IMG/VR virus record: IMGVR_UViG_3300010885_001553
Coordinates: 1 to 32,942 of that record
DNA from: a virus
DNA: 32,942 nucleotides
Reading direction: 5' to 3' (one strand)
Positions 8,001 to 16,860 of this stretch are shown here, piece after piece. The notes under the pieces are model-generated. The model was not told the origin of the DNA, did no database searches, and was given only the letters and a program-made list of their open reading frames with translations. The first letter of the stretch is position 1, and each line of letters opens with the position of its first letter. Made by a program: the position numbers and the translations under genes.

Positions 8001-11000
8001 ATCTCGTGGAACAGCGTCTCTTCCAGATCGGTTACGCTAGTATGCTGGTCGCCCACCACAACGATGGTGCCGTCATCTGGCAGCACTACGCCTTTAAACG
8101 CTTCACCCTCTTTGTACCCATGCTCAACCAGACGCTTCAACAATGCGGGGTCCATGCCTTCAAGCGTGGGGACGTAAACCAACTTCACGCCTTTGGGTAG
8201 CGTAGAGAGGGTCTCTACTATCAACTTCTTTGCTTCTGCCGGGTCAACCGGCGTAGCTGGTGCTTTGGCTGTGCGGAACGCAAGCCCTGCGTCATCAGCA
8301 CCTTCCCTAAAATCTTGCTCAGTTTTCTTCCGTTCTTCGCCAGTCATCTTGCGGCGGAAACCTTCTTGCCGCGCAGTAGACGCAGCTTGGCTTTCAGCCG
8401 AACCCGTTGTCATTGTGCTGAGTTTAGGCAGCTTGCGGGTAGCTTGCGTTGTGCGCTTAGACTTAACTTCCTGTTTGCCGGTGGCTACAGCCTTTTTAAA
8501 TTCTTTGGTCTCTTCCAGTTTCTTACTGCGGTACTCAGGCAACGTCTTACCAATAGCTTCAGCTTTAGCGTTCAGATCTGCTGCCACAGAATCTTTAAAT
8601 TCTTTTAGTGCAGCAATGCGCTTGTTAGCTTCTTTAATGGCTGCGGCTTCTTTTTCTTTGTACAAGTCAGACGTATCGCCAACTTGTTTCTTCAAAGCCG
8701 CAAGTGCTTTGTTTGTCTTTTCAATAAAGGTGTTGTGCGCTTTTACTCTGGCGTCCACTTTCTTTTGCGCAGTAGTTGCCAGCTTTTGGTATTCCTCAGT
8801 TTCAAAACCAAGCTCACGTGCAACTCGCGCAGCAGACGCGCTGACCTTACCTTCTTCAACTTTCTTGGTCTGCTTGGCTTCACGCGACATTTCGCGGGCA
8901 GACTTGCCCAACGCCGCAGTTTCTGCGGCCTTTTGCCGTGGCGTTGCTACTTCGGTTGTTTTGTACAGCTTGGCCATAGCCGCATCAAGCGCATCGCGGT
9001 AAGGCTTAATACGGTTTACAGACCCCTCGTACTTTCTAAGCGCCGTATTAACTTGATTTTGCAGCGTAGTTATTTTGACTGCTGCGACATTAGCTGCCTG
9101 TGCTTCTTCCAACTTGGCCAATCTGGCTTCGTAAACAGCGTAGTTGTCATGCGCTATCTGCAACATAGAGCGTTTGGCGTTACCAATTGGCTCCTCAACT
9201 TTACGACGCAACTCACTTATTTCTTTTGCAACCGCATCAGACAAATACACTTCTTGACGTTCGCCATTGATCGTTGCCTCATACACATCGTAGTTACGTT
9301 CACGACGAATAATATTGCCAATCTTATCTTTGAGTGCTTCGTAAACTTCTTCGCGCGGCGACATCTTTGATGCTGCCGCAGCCAACGCTTTTTTGTCTGC
9401 TTCCTCACGAGCACGTTGCATGTTGGCAATAGTGCGCTCATCCCGATTTTGAATAGCAGTGTTCAGCAGATTAAAGTCGCTAAACAAATCAAGCGTAATA
9501 CCTGCCCGTGTTTCTTTCTCTTGCGGCAGTGGGCCAGCGGCAGCTTCTGCGGGTTTGATGACTTCCGTTGCCTGCGGCGCTGCCTCTCCCGGAAACATCG
9601 GGAGTGTTTCGCCTACCGGCACGGCATTAACGCGTAGTGCTTCGCGTTGCTGCTCAGTCTTAGCCTGCTGTTCGGCTTGCTGCGCTTTTAATTCGTCCAG
9701 CTTGGCGGCCAAGCTCGGCAAAGCTTCAAAGTCGCCCAGTTCCGCCGTATCAACCAGCTTCTTTTGCGCGGCTTTAATCTGCTTTTCCAGTGCCTTCTGT
9801 TCTTTAGCAGCCTCAGACTCAAATATTTCAGGGGCTTTGGTCGTGCCGCCCAACTGTTCAATCTGTGCGCCAAGCTGTTGAAGCTGTACTTGTTGTTGCT
9901 GGTACTGAGGTAGTAGCGTATTGATTGTCGCCGTGTCGCCTTTGGCGGCGGCTTCTTGCATTTGTGTTTCCAGTGGGGCTAAAGCGGTTTGTGCTTCCCG
10001 ATGTTGATCCATCATTTGTTGTACGTTACCTTGTACAACTGGCGCTTCAGGGCGTACTGGTAGCTGCGATGTGCGCAAGGCACGAGCTTCGCCTTTTACT
10101 TCGTCATAGTCTTTCTTAAGCGGTTTGAACGCTTCGATTTGTTCTTTGTATTGGCGTTGCAGTCCGGCGTAAATATCCTGTTGGCCTTCGGTCGCATCCT
10201 TGCCGGGCTTGGCTTCTTTAAGCCGCTGCTGTGTTTCTGCAAGTTGTGCTTTAGCCGCATCGTGGCGGTCTGCAATGTCGAGTATGTATTCTGGCGAAGC
10301 TTTACGTGCAGCTTCTGTTTCGCGCAGTTCTTTGGCTTTCTTTGCGGCCTCCAGTGCATCCGCACGAGTAACGTCTTCTTTTGCCAGACCAACTTCTGCC
10401 CTACGACCAACACCACCAAACGGACCACCAAAGAGCGCAGCGCCGTAGGCAGCTTCGGTATATTCTTTGATTGCGTTGTTGTCCATCAGAGGCATATTGG
10501 CTTGCCAACGCTCTAACATCTGCTGCCCAACTTCAGTGGGTATCTCAGCCAGCAAACCTTTGGTGGTACCTTTGGCAATTGATGTGGCCAGACGTTCTTC
10601 AGCCAGCTTGCGGGCTGCGGGGGATAACAGTGCTTGGGCGGCTTCTTTTTCTGGGATGTTCAACAACCGGCTCATGATCTTGCCGCCCAGAGGAATCGCC
10701 ATCGAGGCGTATTCCAAACTTGCTTGGCCTGCGGCGGACAACGCGGTCTTACCGGGGTCTTGTGGGAGTCCTTCAGCAGAACGCCGTTCAGCGCCCGCAC
10801 CATAGGCTTGCAAAGCCAGAGGGAGAATACCGCCAGCAATACCGCCTGCTATCACACCCGGCAAACCCCCCGGCGCACCCGCCATAGCGCCCAGACGCGC
10901 GGTGGCAAGGGACTCTCCCAATTGAGGAAGCTGCTCTGCAACAAAACTGGGGGCCTGACGTAACACTTCCCCGGCAGCGGGGAAGAAGCCTTCTTTTGCG

Positions 11001-11317
11001 TACTTTTCTTTGACCTTTTCCAGACTCAACTGGGACGGGGTCTTTTCTTCCAACTCGCGGCTGCGTTTCACGCCAGCCTGTGCCGCTTCTTCCGGATTAA
11101 TAAAAGATTCTAACGCTGTGCGCTGTGACGACAGTAGCTTCTTGGCTCCACCAATACCGCTCTCAAGTATGCCCGGCTCTTTTGGTTTGGTCGCGGCTTC
11201 TGCTTGCGCACCAAACGCTTGCGGGTATTTTTTGTACGCTTCGAGAAAAGCCTGTTGTGCGTTCATCCCCTTGGGGATTTCGTAGTAAGACCCATCAGGC
11301 AAAGAAAGGTACGCCAT
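5015..11317 (-). CDS. Giant polyvalent / internal virion (ejection-type) protein with HExxxH motif
   Basis: This 2100-residue protein starts at ATG 11317 behind GAGGA. The N-terminus (SLPDGSYYEIPKGMNAQQAF) resembles the short N-terminal domain of many phage internal virion proteins. Residues 143-174 are Gly/Ala-rich and hydrophobic, possibly membrane-inserting. About 330-1000 is charged Ala/Lys/Glu/Gln coiled coil. Around 1104-1111 lies HEMVGHYG (H1104, E1105, H1109), a metallopeptidase-like HExxxH. About 1600-1775 resembles the large-polyvalent-protein-associated domain LPD38 (SMNFSRRGLSP, PFFNAQIQGL). The C-terminus (about 2030-2100) is helical. Polyvalent proteins are packaged in the head and injected with DNA, and T7 gp16 is the functional analogue. 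It is last in the - strand block, next to other ejection-type proteins. The injected role is inferred, and catalysis is untested. Confidence 0.7.
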   Translation of the reverse strand: MAYLSLPDGSYYEIPKGMNAQQAFLEAYKKYPQAFGAQAEAATKPKEPGILESGIGGAKKLLSSQRTALESFINPEEAAQAGVKRSRELEEKTPSQLSLEKVKEKYAKEGFFPAAGEVLRQAPSFVAEQLPQLGESLATARLGAMAGAPGGLPGVIAGGIAGGILPLALQAYGAGAERRSAEGLPQDPGKTALSAAGQASLEYASMAIPLGGKIMSRLLNIPEKEAAQALLSPAARKLAEERLATSIAKGTTKGLLAEIPTEVGQQMLERWQANMPLMDNNAIKEYTEAAYGAALFGGPFGGVGRRAEVGLAKEDVTRADALEAAKKAKELRETEAARKASPEYILDIADRHDAAKAQLAETQQRLKEAKPGKDATEGQQDIYAGLQRQYKEQIEAFKPLKKDYDEVKGEARALRTSQLPVRPEAPVVQGNVQQMMDQHREAQTALAPLETQMQEAAAKGDTATINTLLPQYQQQQVQLQQLGAQIEQLGGTTKAPEIFESEAAKEQKALEKQIKAAQKKLVDTAELGDFEALPSLAAKLDELKAQQAEQQAKTEQQREALRVNAVPVGETLPMFPGEAAPQATEVIKPAEAAAGPLPQEKETRAGITLDLFSDFNLLNTAIQNRDERTIANMQRAREEADKKALAAAASKMSPREEVYEALKDKIGNIIRRERNYDVYEATINGERQEVYLSDAVAKEISELRRKVEEPIGNAKRSMLQIAHDNYAVYEARLAKLEEAQAANVAAVKITTLQNQVNTALRKYEGSVNRIKPYRDALDAAMAKLYKTTEVATPRQKAAETAALGKSAREMSREAKQTKKVEEGKVSASAARVARELGFETEEYQKLATTAQKKVDARVKAHNTFIEKTNKALAALKKQVGDTSDLYKEKEAAAIKEANKRIAALKEFKDSVAADLNAKAEAIGKTLPEYRSKKLEETKEFKKAVATGKQEVKSKRTTQATRKLPKLSTMTTGSAESQAASTARQEGFRRKMTGEERKKTEQDFREGADDAGLAFRTAKAPATPVDPAEAKKLIVETLSTLPKGVKLVYVPTLEGMDPALLKRLVEHGYKEGEAFKGVVLPDDGTIVVVGDQHTSVTDLEETLFHEMVGHYGIDTVIGMERLQKYANDTDVIALAEKLGGEPLVREAVAAAKFAAEQGKSEEVQKLQALREVIAYTAQKRITESFREKADRWLKEFVGMVRSALRRMGFKNMARMSTSDVFYAIKLANKAFNDRTVGPYRAEGGVMAFRTKREPSRYGQAFVGGQKGIIDDLRGNMLGLSGRVQFVDQYAALDAAIKKGLDAGVISDLEAEQAGYYLRFGQQANAYATQAITNGPLSLVRDKRGAGFVYKSTPGASLAKYAEALQKSGIKNSTELEEMATIYEAGPRAKQVGWDKLDFANPAAAEAAYNKLMAELNDNPKAKAAFEEASKIYKEYNNGLVDFLVQTGYMKPSLAAQLKAVSYVPFYRAEKDGTLNLWVDKERPIRIANIKDEPILHELVGGNKAILPIFTSSAQNAFLLTRMALRNQMVKDNAMLLARLGIASKIGKGRGPDGSNTIRFKVKGEDHFAVIDSEMYGIPADLIVKGMEGIKTTVPLAIKFMGIPANILRKFVTRNPTYALRQPIRDSVTAWLTTGTDGVPVLNSMTEIARAVAGRSKEATELMQAGVISSNVMTGDMEDMSRALRDVSLGKSGWAKWMMRADALAMQGDAATRAVIYKDSLAKGMSEMQAYMRTLESMNFSRRGLSPSIQMLSTVIPFFNAQIQGLDVLYRAFKGQMPYNDQLKIRQKLYTRGLLLAAGTLAYAAAMEDDEAYKRAKPEERLGNWFVYTPFSDEPMRVPIPFELGYLFKALPEAVYNTAAEDERNQDIIKGMSKLLAQSNPFALPAAIKPATEVILGRSFFGGDIESKREQTTSMPGERYREGTTEIAKMLGRITGDAGLTPIKIDYLIRGYTGGLGVAIASLANPILNTEVSAVEKPTMKTSKMPFIGGLFQPVEGRGTLDAAYERILEVQQVQGTYKSLRESGKEKEAAAFLDQYRNKLANVSLSGEVRQQLGELATARRQVIASNRTAAEKDELLEKIDDRQYRLAQRFLSVTGETRPQ

Positions 11318-11334
11318 GTAATCCTCGTCAGTTA

Positions 11335-13083
11335 TTACTTACGCACGTTAGCATTTTGTGGCAGTTCACTAATAACCGTAGGATTCATCATTTGCTGAAT
11401 AGCGGCCATGTAGTGTTGCGGCGTTGGGTATTTCTTTTGGAAATCGCCGTACGTGTCTTTTGCCAAGTTGTCATTATATTCTTTCAAGACAAGCGAAGGC
11501 GTAATTTGACCGCGCTGATCTGCACGGGAACCATAAGCCGCCGCCATAAGTCTTTGGCCTTGAAGGTGTGCAATGTTTTGTTCACGCGCCCGTATGTCTT
11601 CATGCTGCTGCTGCATCAAAGCGCGGCGGTCTGCGGATGCCAATGTGTTTTGGTTGTTGACAAAATCAGAAGCCGTTTTAAGATCGGTCTTGTACAAGTC
11701 TTGAACAGCAGCAATTTGCGCCTGTTTAATACCGAGGTCTGCTTCAAATGCTTTTTGTTTGAACTGCTGGGCATCTTTCCAATCACCACGGGCTTCTGCA
11801 CGGCGGGCTTCTTCGATCATAGCACTCTGCTTGCGGCGTTCCAACGCAGCCGCCTCCAGCTTGTCCATACCTTCTTGATACTGCTTGGTACCCACTTGCG
11901 CACCTTCTGCGATATTTTGAAGCGCATAATGAGATTTACCTCCAGCAATAGCCAAGCCTGCATTGATCAAGGCCATGTTGAAATTTTGTGCTTCTTTGCC
12001 TTTGGCCTTCTCTTCTTCCTTACCCAACAGTGATTCCAAGCCCGCGTATGCCTTGTCTTTTGGTTTGCCTTCTTCTCTGGCTTTTTCCAGATCAGCGTAG
12101 CCTTGTTTAATTTTGGCGCTCAGGTCGTCGTAAGCCTTGGTGCCCGGATTCATTGATTGAAGGCGTTTAAGCTCCGCAGTCAAATCGCCCGGTGTAGCCG
12201 GAACAAAGTCTGGCGTTTTTTCCGCGCTGGGTTGTGCCGTAGTTGTTCTTCCAACTCCGGGGCCGGTTCTTGTTTCAAACGGGTTCTTAGTAGTTGTCTT
12301 CCCTAAATTAAAAGGCGGTGCAGTACTACGTCCTGTATAAACATTGCCTTCATCTATCGGTGCAGGTACGGCAGACGGTTCGCCTTTCTTTTTACCTTCA
12401 ACTGCCCAACCTGCCGGCTTTTCTACAGGCGCTGGAGCGTTGTATTGTTCTAGTACAGGAGCCTTAGTTTTACTGCGTAGTTGTGCCAACCGCTGTTCTG
12501 CAAACACGCGTTGGGGGCCGGAAGGCGTAGAGTCTATAATGTTTTGCATTTTTGTAATTTCCGCAGCCACATCCTGCGCAGACTCTTCTGCCATTCTGTT
12601 TGCAAAAACGTTACTCGGACGAGGCGCAGGAATCATTTGATCTTGCCTAAACCCCTGTCCTACCAAAACACCGTCCGCATATCCCGGCACACCCCCACCA
12701 TGACCAAACGCCACAATCCCGCCGCCTGCGTACGCATCTGCGTACGAGTCAACAAACTGATCGTCATACCCGGCGATGCCGCCGTCTGCCATGGTTGCTA
12801 CGTTCTGTGCGGGCAACATACCAATGCCTTGCTGTTCGGGTAGTTGAGGCTGGGGCATCGGCGCTGGTGCGCTCATCTGTGCAATTGCTTGATCTGCTAC
12901 GGTCGGAGGCTTGCCCATCCCAGCTTGCTGCTGTCCAGCAGCACGAAGCTGTGCACGACGTTTGCTCTCAGATGCGGCTAGTGCCAGTGTGTAAGGATCG
13001 GACTTGTGTAGCTGGGCATACTGACGCAACTGCTGGTCAGACATTTCTGCCAGACGGGAAGTGAGTTCATTTACATTAAACAT
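11335..13083 (-). CDS. Putative internal virion protein
   Basis: This 582-residue protein lies 17 bases upstream of the giant polyvalent gene. The N-terminus is helical (ELTSRLAEMSDQQLRQYAQL). Next comes a Pro/Gln-rich linker and a glycine-rich patch (about 95-145) with words like MADGGIAGYDD and GGGIVAFGHGGG. A Pro/Lys/Thr-rich linker follows. From about residue 300 to 550 it is a long, charged, Ala-rich helical or coiled-coil region. There is no signal peptide and no recognisable catalytic motif. The composition and position fit a head-internal or ejection protein. The glycine-rich words occur in uncharacterised structural proteins of many environmental podoviruses, from memory and unverified. 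Confidence 0.55.
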   Translation of the reverse strand: MFNVNELTSRLAEMSDQQLRQYAQLHKSDPYTLALAASESKRRAQLRAAGQQQAGMGKPPTVADQAIAQMSAPAPMPQPQLPEQQGIGMLPAQNVATMADGGIAGYDDQFVDSYADAYAGGGIVAFGHGGGVPGYADGVLVGQGFRQDQMIPAPRPSNVFANRMAEESAQDVAAEITKMQNIIDSTPSGPQRVFAEQRLAQLRSKTKAPVLEQYNAPAPVEKPAGWAVEGKKKGEPSAVPAPIDEGNVYTGRSTAPPFNLGKTTTKNPFETRTGPGVGRTTTAQPSAEKTPDFVPATPGDLTAELKRLQSMNPGTKAYDDLSAKIKQGYADLEKAREEGKPKDKAYAGLESLLGKEEEKAKGKEAQNFNMALINAGLAIAGGKSHYALQNIAEGAQVGTKQYQEGMDKLEAAALERRKQSAMIEEARRAEARGDWKDAQQFKQKAFEADLGIKQAQIAAVQDLYKTDLKTASDFVNNQNTLASADRRALMQQQHEDIRAREQNIAHLQGQRLMAAAYGSRADQRGQITPSLVLKEYNDNLAKDTYGDFQKKYPTPQHYMAAIQQMMNPTVISELPQNANVRK

Positions 13084-13085
13084 GA

Positions 13086-14150
13086 TTACGCCTTCTCCAT
13101 GTCGTAGAGCAGCAGTTCAGACAGACCCGCCGGAGCATCCGACTCTTTAATTGCACCACCTTTTTTACGAGACATCCCGTAGGCTGCGAGTCCCAAACCG
13201 CCAAGTTGAGAAATCATGGATGGCGGTGTTCCGTACATTGTCGATGCTGTTTGAGACAATGGCAAGCCGCGCAGCATGTCGGACATAAACGCCAACTGCT
13301 GGTACGGATACTGACGCTGATTTGCAAAATCCTGATACTGTTGTTGCAGTCGCTGCTGCTCCAGCGCCTGTTGTTGCTGTCCCAAACTAGCCTGTCCTTG
13401 GATCGCTGCTTGTTGCTGGCCGAACTGAGTCTGGCCCAACTGACCCAAAGTACCTGCCATTTGCCCTGCGGTCTGAAGCCCCTGCAATCCAAGCGTTGAA
13501 CCAAACTGCTGTGCCTGACGCGCTTGCTCGTAGGCTGTCTGCATACCTTTGCCGTAGATGTCCGCTTGCTGCTGCCCCAAATTACGCTGGCGCTCTGCCT
13601 CCACAATTGCCGAACGCGAACCACCAAAGGCACCCTGCTGTACAGCCTGTGCTTGGTTCTGCTGACCTAATATAGCGGACTGCCGTGCGGCTTCGCGCAT
13701 CTGGGGAGCCAGTGCGTTCTCCACGTACGGCGACATGTACGCTTGCATAGCGTAGGGGTTAGTGGCTTGCATGGCATAGTTTTGACCAGCGCCCATCGCA
13801 CCCAGACCGGCAAGTCCTGCCATCTGCGTACCAACACCTAACTGCTGTGCTGGCCCCAAGTTCGCCGCTGCTTGTTGCGCCTGCTGTTGCATGGGGGTAA
13901 ACCCGGCAATACGTTCACCTTGGTATGCCTGATAAGGCGCATTTCCCAGCGCCTCGGTTTTACCCAGCATACGTTCGACATACGGCTTGGCGTATTCGGG
14001 AATCGTTGTTTGCTCAACGGTTTGTTTTTCAGGCTGCGAGGGAGCAGACCCGCCTCCGCCATAGATACGTCCGCCGGGTTTTAGTCGTGTGACGCTCTCG
14101 CCAAGCGGTTCGCCAAAGTATTCCAGTTGTCTGCGTGAGTAAGTCATCAT
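13086..14150 (-). CDS. Gln/Ala-rich putative internal virion protein
   Basis: This 354-residue protein is very rich in Gln, Ala and Gly. Residues about 75-290 are an almost unbroken helical stretch with words like QQQAQQAAANLG, QQADIYGKGMQTAYEQARQAQQFG and LGQQQQALEQQRLQQQYQ. The C-terminus is a short Gly-rich hydrophobic segment (SQLGGLGLAAYGMSRKKGG). Two adjacent ATGs exist (14150 and 14147). The AGGGG site sits better for the second, so the true start may be one codon shorter. It ends three bases before the next gene. The composition resembles phage core/ejection proteins such as T7 gp14/gp15 in style only; no homology is claimed. Confidence 0.5.
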   Translation of the reverse strand: MMTYSRRQLEYFGEPLGESVTRLKPGGRIYGGGGSAPSQPEKQTVEQTTIPEYAKPYVERMLGKTEALGNAPYQAYQGERIAGFTPMQQQAQQAAANLGPAQQLGVGTQMAGLAGLGAMGAGQNYAMQATNPYAMQAYMSPYVENALAPQMREAARQSAILGQQNQAQAVQQGAFGGSRSAIVEAERQRNLGQQQADIYGKGMQTAYEQARQAQQFGSTLGLQGLQTAGQMAGTLGQLGQTQFGQQQAAIQGQASLGQQQQALEQQRLQQQYQDFANQRQYPYQQLAFMSDMLRGLPLSQTASTMYGTPPSMISQLGGLGLAAYGMSRKKGGAIKESDAPAGLSELLLYDMEKA

Positions 14151-14155
14151 GACCC

Positions 14156-14608
14156 CTACAAAATCTTAGTAAACAGTTTATCTGTCAGCTTATACCCCAA
14201 GTACTCAAACAGCTTGGAGTTGTCCATGTGAATCTTTGTGTGCATGATGATCCGGTTTACACCGATACCTTTTAGCACTTCTTCAGCGTACTTAAACAGC
14301 CTGATGCCAACGCGCCCTTTGCGATAATCCGGGCGTATGTAATAAATATCTTCAAATGCTGTCTTGCAGGTCATGTAGTGCAAATGGGGCTGAACAATAA
14401 AGATCGCATACCCAATTACTTCTTCATCTGCACGTACCGTGATACAGCGCAACATCCCTGCATTTGCCAGCCTTTTATATGCATCATAGTCAGGGGCCAG
14501 CGGAAAATCTTTCGTTACACACAACTCTTCATAGTGCAGCGGGAAGAGCTTTTCAAGCTCCCCCACAAAAGCAAACGGATCGCAGTCTGCATAAACAAGC
14601 GTTGTCAT
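14156..14608 (-). CDS. GNAT-family N-acetyltransferase
   Basis: This 150-residue protein has the GNAT fold layout. The central strand reads VIGYAIFIVQPH (65-75), followed by EDIYYIRPDYR (86-96). The acetyl-CoA pyrophosphate-binding loop is RKGRVGIRL (96-104), a good match to the family R/QxxGxG/A motif. The last part (GVNRIIMHTKIHMDNSKLFEYLGYK) matches the beta-alpha end of the fold. The start overlaps the stop of the upstream gene by four bases (ATGA). The substrate is unknown. Its place among ejection-type genes recalls T7 gp13-type internal proteins annotated as GNAT-like, so it may be a packaged or assembly-linked acetyltransferase. That link is inferred. Confidence 0.8.
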   Translation of the reverse strand: MTTLVYADCDPFAFVGELEKLFPLHYEELCVTKDFPLAPDYDAYKRLANAGMLRCITVRADEEVIGYAIFIVQPHLHYMTCKTAFEDIYYIRPDYRKGRVGIRLFKYAEEVLKGIGVNRIIMHTKIHMDNSKLFEYLGYKLTDKLFTKIL

Positions 14609-16812
14609 GCGGGTAACAGTTTTTCAGCTTTCGTGTTTGCGGCTACTTGGTCTTTACCTACTGTTTTACGGCGGGCTTTCTGCACACGGTCCATCATGGC
14701 GTAAAGCTTTCTTGCTCCTGCCTCTGTGCTTCCATTTCCAATCTCAGAAACAATTCGTGCAGGTACCACAAATTCCCCGTCAGCAAGACGAGCGGGCTGA
14801 CGATTACCAATAGAAGCAGGGATAGAATCAGATACGCCATCGCCGGGTCCTTTTAGAAGTCGTCCACCATCAGAATAGTCGCCCAAGTGCGACACGCCCC
14901 CACCCATCGCATATCCAGCATAGCCGCCCAACTGCTGATTCATGTAATCGTAGAACCCGCCAAGGCCAAGCTGCTGCTCCGGTGTTTGGTAGGCAGGGAT
15001 ACTTATGTTAGGTATAAGCGGTTGTGCAGGAGATACGGGCTGCATTACCGGTGTTGCAGTTGGTATTGCAGTTGACGTAGAAGAGGCGGTGGGGCCACCA
15101 GTCTGTGTGAACTGCATAGTCTTTGGATCGTACGAATAAGCGTAGCCAGTTGGGTCTTTATATTCGGGAGCGGGTGCTTCTTTAGCGCCGACTCCGTACT
15201 GGCTCAACCCTCCGCCACCACTAGACACAGGACGGCCATACTGAGTTTCTCCACCAGACGCAAACCGCGCTTCGCCAGTATACGGATCAACACCTGCATC
15301 GGCTGACGGGGCAATCACATTTGTGGACACTGGGCGTTGCATGGATGGGTTTGCGTACATCGGTGTTTGCAGATTTGCCTGTGGGTAACCCGTGTTTGCA
15401 CCGACAGCATTCATAGCCGCCATCTGCTCAACCGGTCCGCCAACAGCTAAGTTTGTCAAACCGCCACTTGCCGCTTTTTTGTATTCAGGGCCGGGAGCTT
15501 CGTATGGGGTAAGCGCCGTGTATGTTGGCTGGAAGTATGTGCGCTCTGCGCTGCCGAAATACGGCTCCGAAGCTATGCCGGTTGCACCGTAGTTAAACTC
15601 GTAAGGACGAATCATGCCCGGAGACTTATTGGCACGATTGCGCATAGCTTCTTCAGCCTCTAGCCGCTTTTCTTCCATGTAGTTCATGGCGGTGCTACCC
15701 AACCCTGCCACACCAGAGTACGGCGCTGCTGCTTCTGCCGCCGAATACAAGGCTTTTAAACCATCGGTACTGGACAACGCTGTTTTAGCGCCGCGCCCTA
15801 TTTGCGACATGTAATCAGAAAACGGACGGCTAACGGTTTGTCCAGAAAGATCCACCGCGTTTGACGGTTGGGCAACGCTCGGCATCTTACCTGCGAACTG
15901 CTGGGTTGTTGTTGCTGTGTTTGGTACGTATCCCGGCACGTTTGAAGCGCCTGCCCCTTGTAAAGGGTTTTCAATAAAATACCGCCCGCCCGGTGCCGTT
16001 CCGTAACTACCACCGTATTTTAGAGTCGAAAGGTCGGGATACGACTGTTGCGCCCCCGCTTTAAGATCAAGCAACGAAGGTGGACGGTATGCTTTTGATA
16101 CGCCGCCAGTAACATCAAACCCACCCACTTGCTCCCCTAGCATGGCCTGTCTTTCAGCCAAGGAAGTAGGCGTAATGCTGGAAACCGCAGGGATTGGTTT
16201 TGGAATAAAGCTGTTGGGGTACTTTGAAATATCAAAAACCGGCGTTTGGTTGAGCGTTGCGGAGGTCATGCCCGGCGCTGTGGTTGCCGTTGCAGTTGGC
16301 GCAAATACTGGGGACTGCGCTGCGGGGGTCACGTTTGCAAGGGGGTTAGCCAGTATGTCCACAGAACCAACATTAGCCAACGGACTGGTACCCGCCAAAG
16401 CACTTGTATTAGCTGCAACCGAAGTTGGTAGCCCCGAAACAGCAGGAGCCGCTGCGGTAGTGCCAAGTTCAGCTAATCCAGCACCCAAACCAGCGCCGCC
16501 ATAAGCACCCAGACCCGCCATGATGCCTTTTCGTAAACTGCCAGTAGCTGCCGTGTATCCAGCGCCTGTAATGAGCGCAGCGGACAAACCTCCGGTAATC
16601 GGGGCCAGACCGAAGCCGATAGCCATCGGCAGCAGCGACGACAAGAAGCCCGCTTCAGGCAGGCCGGTTTCTGGGTTAGTTGTGAGGGAGCCACCATGCG
16701 CTTTTGCAAGAGCTTGCAGGCCGTGAACCTCGTTCGGGGTCATGTGCACAAGGACTTTGTCGTCCCCGCGCCCAGCAGACTGAAGGTGGTGGGCTAAAGT
16801 GTGGAGGCTCAT
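14605..16812 (-). CDS. Putative internal virion / ejection protein with hydrophobic N-terminal region
   Basis: This 735-residue protein starts at ATG 16812 with GAGG upstream. An N-terminal helical domain (HLQSAGRGDDKVLVHMTP) is followed by a Gly/Ala-rich hydrophobic segment at about 56-116 (FLSSLLPMAIGFGLAPITGG, then GLGAYGGAGLGAGLAELG) that could enter a membrane. The middle (about 120-600) is low-complexity Pro/Ser/Thr/Gly/Tyr. The C-terminus carries DSIPASIGNRQPARLADGEF followed by VVPARIVSEIGNGSTEAG and a basic helix. The LADGEFVVPA motif is common in virion proteins of podovirus-like phages and also appears near the ends of some tape-measure proteins (recollection, unverified). A pore or ejection role is plausible but inferred. 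Confidence 0.6.
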   Translation of the reverse strand: MSLHTLAHHLQSAGRGDDKVLVHMTPNEVHGLQALAKAHGGSLTTNPETGLPEAGFLSSLLPMAIGFGLAPITGGLSAALITGAGYTAATGSLRKGIMAGLGAYGGAGLGAGLAELGTTAAAPAVSGLPTSVAANTSALAGTSPLANVGSVDILANPLANVTPAAQSPVFAPTATATTAPGMTSATLNQTPVFDISKYPNSFIPKPIPAVSSITPTSLAERQAMLGEQVGGFDVTGGVSKAYRPPSLLDLKAGAQQSYPDLSTLKYGGSYGTAPGGRYFIENPLQGAGASNVPGYVPNTATTTQQFAGKMPSVAQPSNAVDLSGQTVSRPFSDYMSQIGRGAKTALSSTDGLKALYSAAEAAAPYSGVAGLGSTAMNYMEEKRLEAEEAMRNRANKSPGMIRPYEFNYGATGIASEPYFGSAERTYFQPTYTALTPYEAPGPEYKKAASGGLTNLAVGGPVEQMAAMNAVGANTGYPQANLQTPMYANPSMQRPVSTNVIAPSADAGVDPYTGEARFASGGETQYGRPVSSGGGGLSQYGVGAKEAPAPEYKDPTGYAYSYDPKTMQFTQTGGPTASSTSTAIPTATPVMQPVSPAQPLIPNISIPAYQTPEQQLGLGGFYDYMNQQLGGYAGYAMGGGVSHLGDYSDGGRLLKGPGDGVSDSIPASIGNRQPARLADGEFVVPARIVSEIGNGSTEAGARKLYAMMDRVQKARRKTVGKDQVAANTKAEKLLPA

Positions 16813-16860
16813 CGCTACCTCATCCTAAAAAATTTGTCAAAGTTTATCATGGGGTATGGG

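Noticed and set aside
7334-8200. Long + strand open frame opposite the giant polyvalent gene (and others at 8193-9002, 11125-12033, 19771-20283)
   Set aside because: They lie antisense to strongly supported genes, have no ribosome-binding site or recognisable domain, and look like codon-bias shadows.
16813-16860. An 11-codon ORF and a TTGACA-like -35 in the 48-base spacer before the 14605-16812 gene
   Set aside because: The ORF has no ribosome-binding site and the TTGACA has no convincing -10 at 16-18 bases.
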